28,737 bases of DNA. Origin: CAYXVF01 sp964468125 (lineage in GTDB: Bacteria; Myxococcota; XYA12-FULL-58-9; CAYXVF01). A model generated the notes under the pieces. It made no database searches. It worked only from the letters and a program-made list of their open reading frames with translations, and was not told the DNA's origin. The stretch spans positions 1 to 28,737 of the forward strand of contig CAYXVF010000077.1 of the NCBI GenBank assembly GCA_964468125.1. The letters are read 5' to 3'. The translations under genes were made by a program, and so were the position numbers. Numbering within the stretch: the stretch's first letter is position 1; each line of letters starts with the position of its first letter. Shown here in pieces: positions 15,234 to 23,890 of the stretch.

Positions 15234-15545
15234 ATGACGAAGGAAGCAGCATTGGGGGCGATGCTCCTCGGGGTGGGTCTGCTGTTCGGCTGTGACGACG
15301 GCAACAACGTGGAAGATCTGCCGAAGGTCGATCTCCCCGCGGACGATTCGGCTGATGCGAGCGACGCGGAGGCTGACGACGGAGCCGCGGATGGAGAAGC
15401 AGAGCCGGAACCAGCGGCGGAACCCAAGACCCCCGAGGATTTCGCCAAGATCGCCGAAGAAGAGATCACCGAAGAAAACGCCGCGGAGGTCGCCGACGAG
15501 CTCCTGAAGACGCTCGAGGCGGAGCTCGCCGAGCTCGGCGAATAG
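15234..15545 (+). CDS. small very acidic lipoprotein, function unknown
   Basis: A 103-residue lipoprotein starting 2 bp after the basic protein gene. The signal ends LLFGC with lipidated Cys20, followed by DDGNN. The mature part is almost wholly acidic and disordered-looking (Asp/Ala/Glu repeats up to about residue 63), then an acidic helix TPEDFAKIAEEEITEENAAE and a C-terminal ELLKTLEAELAELGE. Aspartates follow the lipid Cys at +2 and +3; in enterobacteria Asp at +2 favours inner-membrane retention, but that rule is not established for this group. The strong opposite charge to the co-transcribed basic protein suggests an interaction. It is convergent with the metalloprotease ending at 15555. 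Confidence 0.75.
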   Translation: MTKEAALGAMLLGVGLLFGCDDGNNVEDLPKVDLPADDSADASDAEADDGAADGEAEPEPAAEPKTPEDFAKIAEEEITEENAAEVADELLKTLEAELAELGE

Positions 15546-15554
15546 GCGCTCGTT

Positions 15555-18500
15555 CTACTGACCGAACTCGGTCCGTTCCGAAATATCGCGCATGATGTCG
15601 ACGAAGCTCGTGCGCTCGTTGACTCCGCGCTTTGCACGGCTCAGCTCGATCTCTCTTTGAAGTCGAATCTCGTCCCGGGTGGCCCCGCCATCGATTCGCA
15701 CTTGCTCCTCCGCCGTGTAGGTGAACGTGTCGGGACTCGCCACCATCTCGTCGTAGAGCTGCTTCACCGGCGCGTAGACCGTGTCGGCATAGCTCTGCGC
15801 TTCGCGCAGGATGCTCGCCCCGATGTCTTGACCCTCTTCGTTTCCGAGGAGCGGAGCGACATACTGATAGTAGGAGATCGGGTCTGTATAGCGCTCTACC
15901 GGTGCGTCGTAGATCAAACAATCGGAGCTGCCCTCGAGGCAAACCCGCGCGTAGTAGGCGAAGTCCTCCGTATAGTCATAGACCGAGTTGAACTTGGCCA
16001 TCGACAAGCTCATGGCAAAGTAGCGCAAGGTCCAGCTCGTCGACGGTTGAATTCGCGCGAGCGCCACGTCCGATGAATCTTCGTAGATGTCCGCCACCGG
16101 GCTCGGGCGGAAGCGAGCATCGCCGGTGAGCCCCGGATCAAAGCGCCACGCAGCCTCCCCCGCTTCACCGAGGTAGGCGCTCTGAAAGAAGCTCAGCATC
16201 TCGTCCGGCAGTCCCCGCCAGTAGGACAATGAGAACGAACCGGAATCGAGAAGGTCACTCAGGTTTTGGAAGAAGAGGCCGCTGTTGTCGGTCATCGCCG
16301 TGAGAGCGATCCACTTGTCCCAGAACGTGCCGATCACTGTCGCCTTGAAGTAGTACTCATCCGTCCATTCGGTGAGCAGGCGACGGCCTACGCCAAGGGG
16401 GATTTCGATCTCCGTCGTCGAGCAGGTCTGCCCTTCGACCATCGGTTGGTAGACGTCGCTCGTCGCGTCGAGGCAATACGCGCCGGGTTCTGGACTGTTG
16501 ATGACCGAGGACAGGTAGTTGAGCCCGTCGAGCGCCGCCGCCTGCCAATCCATGCCGGTGTCGAAGTCATTGAGCGTCAGAAAGTCACCGTCCAAGGTCT
16601 CACCGATCGTGAGAAAATCGCCGAAAAGGTAGTTCTGATACATCGACGACATGGGGCCGAGGTGTCGCGCGAAAACCCGGTTGATGTAGCCGTTGATGTA
16701 GCCGTTGTCGTTGAAGCCCGCGCGGTCGCGCTTGTAGTTGTTGAACCAATAGTATTTGTCGTAGCGCTCCCAGCGGTCCGCGATGATCTCGCGGTAGTTC
16801 GCACCTTTGTCCCACCGCTGGCATTCCTCGTTGTTCGGGAACACCCGCTCGTCGGGACAGAAACGGTAGTCGACCTCTTTGAAAGTGAAGAGCAGATCGG
16901 AGTTCACGCTTCGATAGAACTCCTCGTAAACCCGATAGAGGTCTTCGAACTTCACGTATTGGCGCGAATTGATCCGCGCGATCGCTTCATCTGCGTTCGC
17001 GGGCCTCGAGCCGTAGCTCGCCGCATTGAAGAGGTAGCTGTTCAGCGCCCGATTGAACTCGGTGCCCGAGTTCGTGGTCAGTGCCACCTCCATATCCGGC
17101 TGGCAGTCGCCGCGACCGGTGAGACAGCTCATGTCACCGGCGAGAAAGCGAGGGATCTTGCCGTAGTCATTGAGGAAGCGCAGGTCATCAAAGCTGAAGG
17201 CTGCTGCTTCCGGATTCCAGATCTCCACCAGCTGGCCGTAGCCGAAGGCGATCGCCGCGCGGTCGTACTTGCCGAGTCCCGCCCAGTCATCGAAGGGCCG
17301 AGGCATGTAGTCCATGATCGACGAATACATGTAGCGCTCGGCGTCCGTCGGGTTGCCCGCCGAGTCCACCCGCTCCACGCGTTCCGTGCTGGGATTGTAG
17401 TTCTCCCAGAACTCATCGTGGAAATTGAGCGCGTCCCAGGACCCCTCGAAGTTGTGGCGCAGCCCGACCGTGTGCCCTACCTCGTGCGTCTGTACCGCGC
17501 GATAGATCTGCTGACGCGCTCTGGCGTAGACCTCGTCCCAGGAAAGACCCTGGAGCTCGTCGGCGAGCCAGAGCACGCCTTCGTCTGCCCAGTCCGCCAT
17601 CATGATCGACGCTCGGCCGACGACCTCCTCGCGCTGCGCGTCGCGTTGTTGCAGCTGCTTCAACCACTTGAGCGGGGAGACGTACTCCCCTTCACCCTGC
17701 TGCCACTCTGGTCCGTGAATGGCCCGTTTGATCTGGTCCGTGAGCAGAATCTCCTTCTCGAAACGAGAGCCTGCGAGGCGGTCGAGCTTGACGTCCCCTT
17801 GCGCGCGCGCGAGGTCGAGCAGGTCGCGGTTCTGCGCCACCGCCATCTTCTCCCGAAGCGCGTCGCCGAGCTCTCGCTGAAAACGCTGCGCGAGCAGTGG
17901 GTCCCTCGCGCGGATCTGATCCTTGAAGCCCTCGAAGCGTCCACGCATTGCGGACATCTTGTCCGCCGCGTAGGTGCCGGAGTAAGACACTCCACTCACC
18001 GCAAACTGGTCTCCAAATCCGCCCCGGGAGCGGAGCTGCTCACGGGAAACCGTGCCCTGCGCGAAATCCAGGTCATCGAGACTGCCGTCGAGCAACGTTG
18101 CGATGTCCGCAGCGTAGGCCGCGTAGGTGTCGATGGACGCGCCATAGACGTTCGAATAGCCGGCGATGATCTCACCGGTGATCGGATCCGTCGCGGTCGG
18201 CCCGTAGCCGAGGGGCCCCGCCTGCTGCGGGGTGTCGACCCAATGGAGGTAGCTGTGCCGCAAGTCGCCGACCTTCTCCCAGGTGAAATCGCCGTCGCTG
18301 TAGAACTCGAGGACCGCGCAGGCGCGCTTCAGGTTGGCCCGGGTCACCGTCGAAATCCCGTACTCCGCCAGCCGCCCCTCTAGATCGTTGTTGTCCGCGT
18401 AGACGTTCACTGCGTCGACGTTGCAGCTATTGCGCTTCCACTCGAAGACGGTCTCGACGTCCGCCGGATCCGTGTTAATCCCTCCGAGCGTTCGAAGCTG

Positions 18501-19649
18501 GGCGACCGTTTCACGGAACGCCCCATCCCACTCCGCTACCAGCTCGTCGTTCATCCTGTAGAGCTCCTGGTCCACCGGAAAGTCTACGTTCGTATGATAG
18601 GTGATCTTCCGGACCGTCCGATTCTCGAACGGGATGGTGGTGCCTGCGGCGTTCTTGCTGCGCTCCCAGATGTTCCAACGATTGGCGAGGAAGACGCGTC
18701 CATCTCGGGTCCAGAGGGCGTCGTCGTCGTAGCGCCGCCGCTCCGTTCGGAAGAAGCCGAAGCGCTCGAACATCGGAACGGTTCGCTCCTGACAGTCACC
18801 GTCGAAGACCCCATCATTGTCCGAGTCGCAGTCTTTGATCACGTTGCCCGTTCCGTCCGTGATCACCCGGCCGTCCGGGTATTGAAGGGGCTCGTAGACC
18901 ACACCGCCGTCTCCCGGCACCTTCTTGAAGCTGAGCTTCATCTTCGCGGTCGACGCGCCGCACCAGCCGTCCTGAAGGGCCCCGAAGCATACGGAGGCGT
19001 CCGGCTCGAGAATGTAGTTGCCGACGACGTTGATGTTTCGGGGGCCGATCTCCGCGCGGTACGGATTGTCGATCTCGTGTTCCTGCACGTAGTAAGGAGC
19101 GGCGGAAATCGCGCTGATGATGCCGCTCAGATTGTAGCTCGTAGCCACGAGGTTCTGCGACCAATCCACGCGGATATAGTCGCGCTCGAACCAAGGCCGG
19201 TCCGTCGTGTTCTCGACGATGACGTTGCTCTCTTCGCCCGTTGCGGAATTGTAGTCACGAATGACGTCGAAGTGGCTCTCGATCGGGAACATGGCGACAG
19301 TAGTTCCCTGAAAGTCCGTCGACTCCGTACTCCCCTCTTCTGCGTTTTCGAGCGTGGCGTAGGAGCGGTTCGCGACGAGTACATCCTCGCGGATGTCCCA
19401 GCGAATCCTGTCCGCGCCTCCCATGAGCCCCTCGAAGAGCAGCCCCTGGTTGAACTCGGTCTCCACGACCGTCGGGTTGAAGTACCACTCTCCCTCAAAG
19501 AGGGACTTTTGAATCTTGTTCGGTGAGGTTCGGTCGACATCGACGACCTCGCCCGCACAGCCTGCGATCCAGGCGGCCGCGAGCGAGGCGACGAGGAGCG
19601 GTGCGGTAGAACGTGCCATCGGAAGGGTCTCTTTCGTGTTCATGTTCAT
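15555..19649 (-). CDS. giant metzincin-type zinc metalloprotease lipoprotein, distal copy
   Basis: 1364 residues from ATG 19649, chosen because AGGAAGGAG lies just upstream. The lipobox IAGC puts a lipid anchor at Cys31, so the protein should be an envelope- or surface-bound protease. The zinc site is the full metzincin motif HEVGHTVGLRH at residues 722-732, with the three His ligands and Glu723 as catalytic base. The Met-turn is SSIMDYM with Met779. This layout resembles the DUF4953/DUF5117-type zinc-dependent proteases, though longer than many. An EF-hand/thrombospondin-like calcium loop, DCDSDNDGVFDGD, lies at 273-285 and is absent from the paralogue. The paralogue (19664-23545) ends 14 bp upstream, so both form one operon. 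Shared blocks include ATGEESNVIVENTTDR and RDGRVFLANRWNIWERS. The substrate is unknown. Confidence 0.85.
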   Translation of the reverse strand: MNMNTKETLPMARSTAPLLVASLAAAWIAGCAGEVVDVDRTSPNKIQKSLFEGEWYFNPTVVETEFNQGLLFEGLMGGADRIRWDIREDVLVANRSYATLENAEEGSTESTDFQGTTVAMFPIESHFDVIRDYNSATGEESNVIVENTTDRPWFERDYIRVDWSQNLVATSYNLSGIISAISAAPYYVQEHEIDNPYRAEIGPRNINVVGNYILEPDASVCFGALQDGWCGASTAKMKLSFKKVPGDGGVVYEPLQYPDGRVITDGTGNVIKDCDSDNDGVFDGDCQERTVPMFERFGFFRTERRRYDDDALWTRDGRVFLANRWNIWERSKNAAGTTIPFENRTVRKITYHTNVDFPVDQELYRMNDELVAEWDGAFRETVAQLRTLGGINTDPADVETVFEWKRNSCNVDAVNVYADNNDLEGRLAEYGISTVTRANLKRACAVLEFYSDGDFTWEKVGDLRHSYLHWVDTPQQAGPLGYGPTATDPITGEIIAGYSNVYGASIDTYAAYAADIATLLDGSLDDLDFAQGTVSREQLRSRGGFGDQFAVSGVSYSGTYAADKMSAMRGRFEGFKDQIRARDPLLAQRFQRELGDALREKMAVAQNRDLLDLARAQGDVKLDRLAGSRFEKEILLTDQIKRAIHGPEWQQGEGEYVSPLKWLKQLQQRDAQREEVVGRASIMMADWADEGVLWLADELQGLSWDEVYARARQQIYRAVQTHEVGHTVGLRHNFEGSWDALNFHDEFWENYNPSTERVERVDSAGNPTDAERYMYSSIMDYMPRPFDDWAGLGKYDRAAIAFGYGQLVEIWNPEAAAFSFDDLRFLNDYGKIPRFLAGDMSCLTGRGDCQPDMEVALTTNSGTEFNRALNSYLFNAASYGSRPANADEAIARINSRQYVKFEDLYRVYEEFYRSVNSDLLFTFKEVDYRFCPDERVFPNNEECQRWDKGANYREIIADRWERYDKYYWFNNYKRDRAGFNDNGYINGYINRVFARHLGPMSSMYQNYLFGDFLTIGETLDGDFLTLNDFDTGMDWQAAALDGLNYLSSVINSPEPGAYCLDATSDVYQPMVEGQTCSTTEIEIPLGVGRRLLTEWTDEYYFKATVIGTFWDKWIALTAMTDNSGLFFQNLSDLLDSGSFSLSYWRGLPDEMLSFFQSAYLGEAGEAAWRFDPGLTGDARFRPSPVADIYEDSSDVALARIQPSTSWTLRYFAMSLSMAKFNSVYDYTEDFAYYARVCLEGSSDCLIYDAPVERYTDPISYYQYVAPLLGNEEGQDIGASILREAQSYADTVYAPVKQLYDEMVASPDTFTYTAEEQVRIDGGATRDEIRLQREIELSRAKRGVNERTSFVDIMRDISERTEFGQ
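18795..18833 (-). other. calcium-binding-like Asp loop in the distal metalloprotease
   Basis: Encodes DCDSDNDGVFDGD, with Asp at alternating positions and Gly in the EF-hand/thrombospondin type 3 pattern, flanked by Cys residues. The paralogue has ESGNEIYDPETGE at the equivalent place. Confidence 0.55.
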
Positions 19650-19663
19650 TTCTCGCTCCTTCC

Positions 19664-22600
19664 TCACAGGTCCACGCCGTGTTCGTAGACGAGGTGAACG
19701 AGCCGCGTGTATTGAATCTGCTGCTCGATGGTCCGGAGGTCGCCCTCGATGCTGTTCTGCGCATCGAGGGCGACCGCGAGCGCGAATTCGAGATCTTCGA
19801 TCTGCGGGCTGTCCGGGTCGACCATCATGGCGTCATCGAGAGCCTGCCGGGCGACGTCGACCTCTCCTTCGGCTGTCGCGAGGTCCGCGACCAGCTGCGA
19901 GCACCGGTTTAGGAGCTCAAAGCTGAGGTTGAAGGTGTTGTCGACTGCGAGGGCCCGATAGGTGAGTCCCACCCCGGGCAGCGTGCACTCCGCCCGCAGG
20001 GCCGGGTCGACGCTGTCGTAGATCCCCAGGTCGTCCATCGCGCCCTTGAGCCAAACCCGCGTGTACTTCGCAAAGTCCAACGTGTCGTCGAGGGGCGAAG
20101 TCAAAAGCGCGGTGCCAAACAGAACCGCCTGCCGCTGAATGTTGCGTGCAAGGGATGGAACAATCTTGGGCAATGTGCTCGAGGGACCAGCGATCGGGTT
20201 GTCGATGTCCCTAAGCGGCTGATCCGTATCCAGCAGTGAGCGTGCGACCACGACCGGTCGTTGGCCGCTCACGTCAACGTAGTTCGAGAGCGTGGGACGG
20301 TTGTAGTCGATGAGCCCGGACATCACGTCCAAGACTTCGCGGTCGTAGACACGATACGGGCTCACCGAGAAGGTCCGCAGATCCTCGATGTCATTGACCC
20401 GGAAGTAGCGCGCCCGGGGGAAGGTCATCACGTCGAGAGCCGCGAGCTTGTCCCAGTAGTTCCCAAAGTAGTTGAAGGTGTAGGTGACGAAGTCGTCGGT
20501 GAAGCCGAGGAAGAGCGGCTGACTCTGACCGAGGTCCACCTCGATGAAGTCGTTCAAATCGCAGAGCTCGCCCTGGTCGCCGAAATACTCTTCGACCCGA
20601 GGATCGTAGTCGAGCATGAAGGACGCGTAGTAGACCTTGTCCCCGCTGCCATTCACACAGCCGTAGTACTCTCCCGGTTCTGGTGTACCGATGACCTCCG
20701 CCAGCATGTTGAAGCCATCGGCTACGGCCGTCGCCATATCCGCGCCAGCGGGTGTGTTCAAGAAGTTCTCGTCAAGGGAGCGGTACAAATACATGTACTG
20801 ATAGAGAATCCCGACCTCGCGGAAGATGCCGAAGCTGCGATTCAAGACACTGTTGATGTTCAGCTGAAGCCGGCCCCGAATGAAGTTTGTGAAGGGGAAG
20901 TAATTCTTGTAGAGGATGTAGTTGCCTACCTGCTGCTCGCGGGCATTCGCTCCCACGTCTCGCCTCCGGCAGGTGGGCGTCCAATCCGCGTACTCGTCAG
21001 AGCAAAACATGTAGGGCACTTCATTGCTGAGGTTCGCCTGGACATAGGAGAGTTTTTGCTGCTCCGGGTCGTTCCAGTCCCAGACGACCGCGGAGCGCTC
21101 GTACATCGCGTTCACGCCGCCGAGATGGCCCGGAAGCGACTGGTAGTCGTTCAGGAAGCGCCAATCGCGCAATTCCTGCCCACCGTCCGCCGTGGCCTGG
21201 GTGAAGGTCTCAAGGATTTGCCCGTAGCCAAACTTGACGGCGGCCGCATCGTAAGGGCCCAGGCCCGCATCGCGCGCGTTCACCCGGCTGGAGTAATCCA
21301 TCACCGAGGACATCTTGTACTCGGGCTGCTTCGCATCGAGCTTCTGCTGCTCGCTCTGACCCGAGGCCTCGAGATCCCAGAACTCCCGGTGGTAATTGAG
21401 AGCGTCGTAGCTCGCCTCGAAATTGTGTCGCAGGCCGACGTTGTGACCGATCTCGTGGAGCATCACGCCGGTAAAGAAGCGCTTGCGCAGCTCGAGAAGC
21501 TTCTCCTCCGGAGTCATCCCCTGGAGCTCCTTCGCGAGACCGACGAGCAACGTGTCGAGATCCTCGTGCAGCGTATCGCAGAACAGGTACTGGCCGAGGA
21601 ACTCCTGCGAGCGCAGCTCCCTTTCGTGGGCGCCGTGCATAGAATTGAGGAGAGACGCGCGTGCCTGCAGGTCCGGAGTGATCTCTTGCCCGGGGCGCCA
21701 CTGACCGTCGCTTGCGATCATGAAGTCCTCGTTGCGAAGCAGGTGGTCGCGCTCGAAGGCAGTGCCCCGGACCCGGTCGAGGCGGGCGTCGAAGTGGCTG
21801 CTGTTCTCGAGCGGAACGAGACGTTCGGTCGCGGGGATCCGATCGAAGCGCTGATTGAGCGACTGCAGGTGCTCGCTGCTCGCCATGTGGCGTGCCATCG
21901 ATTGCGCCTCGCCAATGTCACGAATGATGTCGCGGGGGTCGTAGTCCGCGTCGTCGACGACGTCAGGGAAGTTGTTTCCCGCGATCAGATCCTCGATGGT
22001 CAGCTCGCCGTTGATATAGTCGATGTATTCGCGGCCACGGAATGCCATCGAGTCGATGGTCCAGCCGAGGATGTATGAGCTCGCCTGCACGATTCGCCCG
22101 TTGATCGGGTCAGCGAGCATGGGACCGTACCCGCTCCAGCCGCTCGGGTTCTTGTTGTTGATGTAGACCATCATGTTGTAACGCGGGTCGCCCACCTGCT
22201 CCCAGGTGAACTGATCATCAAGATTTCGACTATAGTACTCAGTGGCCGCGCAGAAGTTATCGAGCTCGTCACCGGAAGGCGACGCATTGGGTAGGTCGGC
22301 AAAGACCTGCTCTCGAATCTCCGGGTGACGCCCCCAGAAGGAGGCGAGGCCGTCGGTCGTACAGCTGTTGCGGCGGACGATGAAGACGTCGGGCACCTCG
22401 GAGACGGGCTTGCCCAGCATCTCGGCCACCGCTTCTCGGAACACCTGGTTCCACTGCGTTCCCACCTCCGCAGCGGCGTCGAGCAGATAATCGGGGAAAT
22501 CCCAGTTGAGGTAGTAGACGATCGGGTCAATCGTGCGCTCGGCGTATGGGATAGACTCTCCCGCCGCGTTCAAGCTTCGTTCCCAGATGTCGAAGCGGAG

Positions 22601-23545
22601 CATGTTGTAGAGGCGACCGCTTTCGGTCAGCCCGCGCTCGTCGTCGTAGGTCAAACGGTCGAGACGGTAGTAGCCGAATCGATCAAAGATCCGCTCGCGC
22701 GCCACCTCACCGGTTTCTGGATCGTAGATCTCGTTACCAGACTCGTCTTTCAACGTGACGCTATCCGGGTAATAGAGCGGCTCGTAGGTTTCGTTTTCGC
22801 GCTCGTCGATCTCCATGAAGGCGTGACGAACCTTCACCTGCCCGCTACCGCAGTCGGCGAAGTCGTAGTAGTTGAGGCACGTTCCAACGTCTGTCACGAC
22901 AGTGTGGCTCACCACATAGTCGAGGTAGCCTTCATCCGGTTCGATGCGTGCGCGATAGGGTGAGGTCGCTTCGTCCTCGAAGGCGTAGAAATCACCTCCC
23001 GTCTCACCGTTGACGTCCACCAGGTCCACGGCGACGCGTTGCCACTGCCAGAATGCCGGCTCGCTCACCATCTCGGTGGCAGCCCAATCCACGCGAAGAT
23101 GAGCGCGCTCGTACCACTCACGGTCCGTATCGTTCTCGGAGATGACGTTCGTTTCTTCGCCGGTGGTGGGGTTGTATTCCCGCTGAATGTCGAAGTGCGA
23201 ATCGATCGGGATCACGGCGATCGGCGAGCCCAAAAAGCTCTCGTCGATTTCTCCGACGGAGCCAGGCGTGAAATCGAAATCACGATAGGCGATGAGGTTT
23301 GCCTCTTGGATTTCAAACTTCACCCTTTCCATGGTGAAGAGGTCACCGGAGCCGATCGCGGCGTAGGGGCCGAAACCCTCCGGGGCGTCGACAACCGTGC
23401 GCCGGTAGTAGAACGACTTGCCGAGCAAATCCGCTTTGCTGATCGCACCGGGCTGCACCCGGTTGATGTCCCCCTGGTCCCCGGCGCAGCCCGCATAGAG
23501 CAGACCGACCAGTGCAACCGAGGTCCAATTCGAGACCGCTCGCAT
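19664..23545 (-). CDS. giant metzincin-type zinc metalloprotease lipoprotein, promoter-proximal copy
   Basis: 1293 residues from ATG 23545, which has the ribosome site GGAGGAATGAA; a longer frame upstream to 23740 has no signal and is rejected. The lipobox YAGC gives lipidated Cys20. The zinc motif HEIGHNVGLRH is at 697-707 with Glu698, and the Met-turn SSVMDYS has Met749. The N-terminal domain shares PTTGEETNVISENDTDREWY, LRFDIWERSLNAAGESIPYA and RRNSC blocks with the distal copy, so the two arose by duplication. The C-terminus differs: it ends in a probable coiled coil (QLVADLATAEGEVDVARQAL, LEFALAVALDAQN) absent from the other copy, perhaps for pairing or for contact with another envelope protein. 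It is expected on the cell envelope as a processive or surface endopeptidase; substrate unknown. Confidence 0.85.
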   Translation of the reverse strand: MRAVSNWTSVALVGLLYAGCAGDQGDINRVQPGAISKADLLGKSFYYRRTVVDAPEGFGPYAAIGSGDLFTMERVKFEIQEANLIAYRDFDFTPGSVGEIDESFLGSPIAVIPIDSHFDIQREYNPTTGEETNVISENDTDREWYERAHLRVDWAATEMVSEPAFWQWQRVAVDLVDVNGETGGDFYAFEDEATSPYRARIEPDEGYLDYVVSHTVVTDVGTCLNYYDFADCGSGQVKVRHAFMEIDERENETYEPLYYPDSVTLKDESGNEIYDPETGEVARERIFDRFGYYRLDRLTYDDERGLTESGRLYNMLRFDIWERSLNAAGESIPYAERTIDPIVYYLNWDFPDYLLDAAAEVGTQWNQVFREAVAEMLGKPVSEVPDVFIVRRNSCTTDGLASFWGRHPEIREQVFADLPNASPSGDELDNFCAATEYYSRNLDDQFTWEQVGDPRYNMMVYINNKNPSGWSGYGPMLADPINGRIVQASSYILGWTIDSMAFRGREYIDYINGELTIEDLIAGNNFPDVVDDADYDPRDIIRDIGEAQSMARHMASSEHLQSLNQRFDRIPATERLVPLENSSHFDARLDRVRGTAFERDHLLRNEDFMIASDGQWRPGQEITPDLQARASLLNSMHGAHERELRSQEFLGQYLFCDTLHEDLDTLLVGLAKELQGMTPEEKLLELRKRFFTGVMLHEIGHNVGLRHNFEASYDALNYHREFWDLEASGQSEQQKLDAKQPEYKMSSVMDYSSRVNARDAGLGPYDAAAVKFGYGQILETFTQATADGGQELRDWRFLNDYQSLPGHLGGVNAMYERSAVVWDWNDPEQQKLSYVQANLSNEVPYMFCSDEYADWTPTCRRRDVGANAREQQVGNYILYKNYFPFTNFIRGRLQLNINSVLNRSFGIFREVGILYQYMYLYRSLDENFLNTPAGADMATAVADGFNMLAEVIGTPEPGEYYGCVNGSGDKVYYASFMLDYDPRVEEYFGDQGELCDLNDFIEVDLGQSQPLFLGFTDDFVTYTFNYFGNYWDKLAALDVMTFPRARYFRVNDIEDLRTFSVSPYRVYDREVLDVMSGLIDYNRPTLSNYVDVSGQRPVVVARSLLDTDQPLRDIDNPIAGPSSTLPKIVPSLARNIQRQAVLFGTALLTSPLDDTLDFAKYTRVWLKGAMDDLGIYDSVDPALRAECTLPGVGLTYRALAVDNTFNLSFELLNRCSQLVADLATAEGEVDVARQALDDAMMVDPDSPQIEDLEFALAVALDAQNSIEGDLRTIEQQIQYTRLVHLVYEHGVDL

Positions 23546-23890
23546 TTCATTCCTCCGGATTTTCTCGGACCATCGGCGGGACGCCGACCGCGGACATGTA
23601 GAAGCCTCTAGTTGGCTCACGCTCGCTCCTCGATGAAGCCTCAACCTCGTCGGTCTCCCCCCGACACAGGACTCAATGGCGAGATCTCCGAGACATCTCG
23701 CGAGCGTAGTCCCTGGTACTGCCTGTTCGTTCACCCGCAACGCGAACGGAGGTTGATGCTCTCACTCCTCACCCACGGGAAGGCTGCCTTTTGGGCAAAA
23801 GAACGCCTTTCCCCGCACCTCTAATGGGTAACGGGAGCCACAACGAGGTGTCAACGTGTATCTCGGGTAGGAGTGTTCCCTACCCGCAGG
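23546..23890 (-). promoter_or_regulatory. 345-bp leader/promoter region of the metalloprotease operon with several hairpins
   Basis: No gene is supported here. On the minus strand a perfect -35 TTGACA lies at 23854-23849 but its -10 partner is poor. Three inverted repeats are visible: CGAGAT/ATCTCG (23680-23700), GGGAAGGC with GCCTTTCCC (23777-23813, with an inner TTTTG/CAAAA pairing), and CGGGTAGG/CCTACCCG (23864-23886). If transcription starts near 23818, the 5' leader would be about 270 nt with a strong hairpin at its very start. A regulatory leader is inferred. Confidence 0.4.
23864..23886 (-). terminator. hairpin just after the dehydrogenase stop
   Basis: A perfect 8-bp inverted repeat CGGGTAGG/CCTACCCG with a 7-nt loop, 4 bp beyond the stop of the dehydrogenase gene. 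There is no T-run on either strand, so it may stabilise the 3' end or act with Rho instead of being a classic intrinsic terminator. Confidence 0.4.

Noticed and set aside
14581..15252. Upstream extension of the one-helix membrane protein with Phe/Ala repeats
   Set aside because: The FAFAFAFA pattern is the antisense of the Gly-Lys repeat in the gene at 14701-15231; no ribosome site supports it.
16266..18383. 705-codon open frame on the plus strand
   Set aside because: Antisense to the distal metzincin; its translation is rich in Val/Arg/Asp with no motif, the usual mirror of a GC-rich gene.
20261..22078. 605-codon open frame on the plus strand
   Set aside because: Antisense to the proximal metzincin, with the same mirror composition and no ribosome site or domain.
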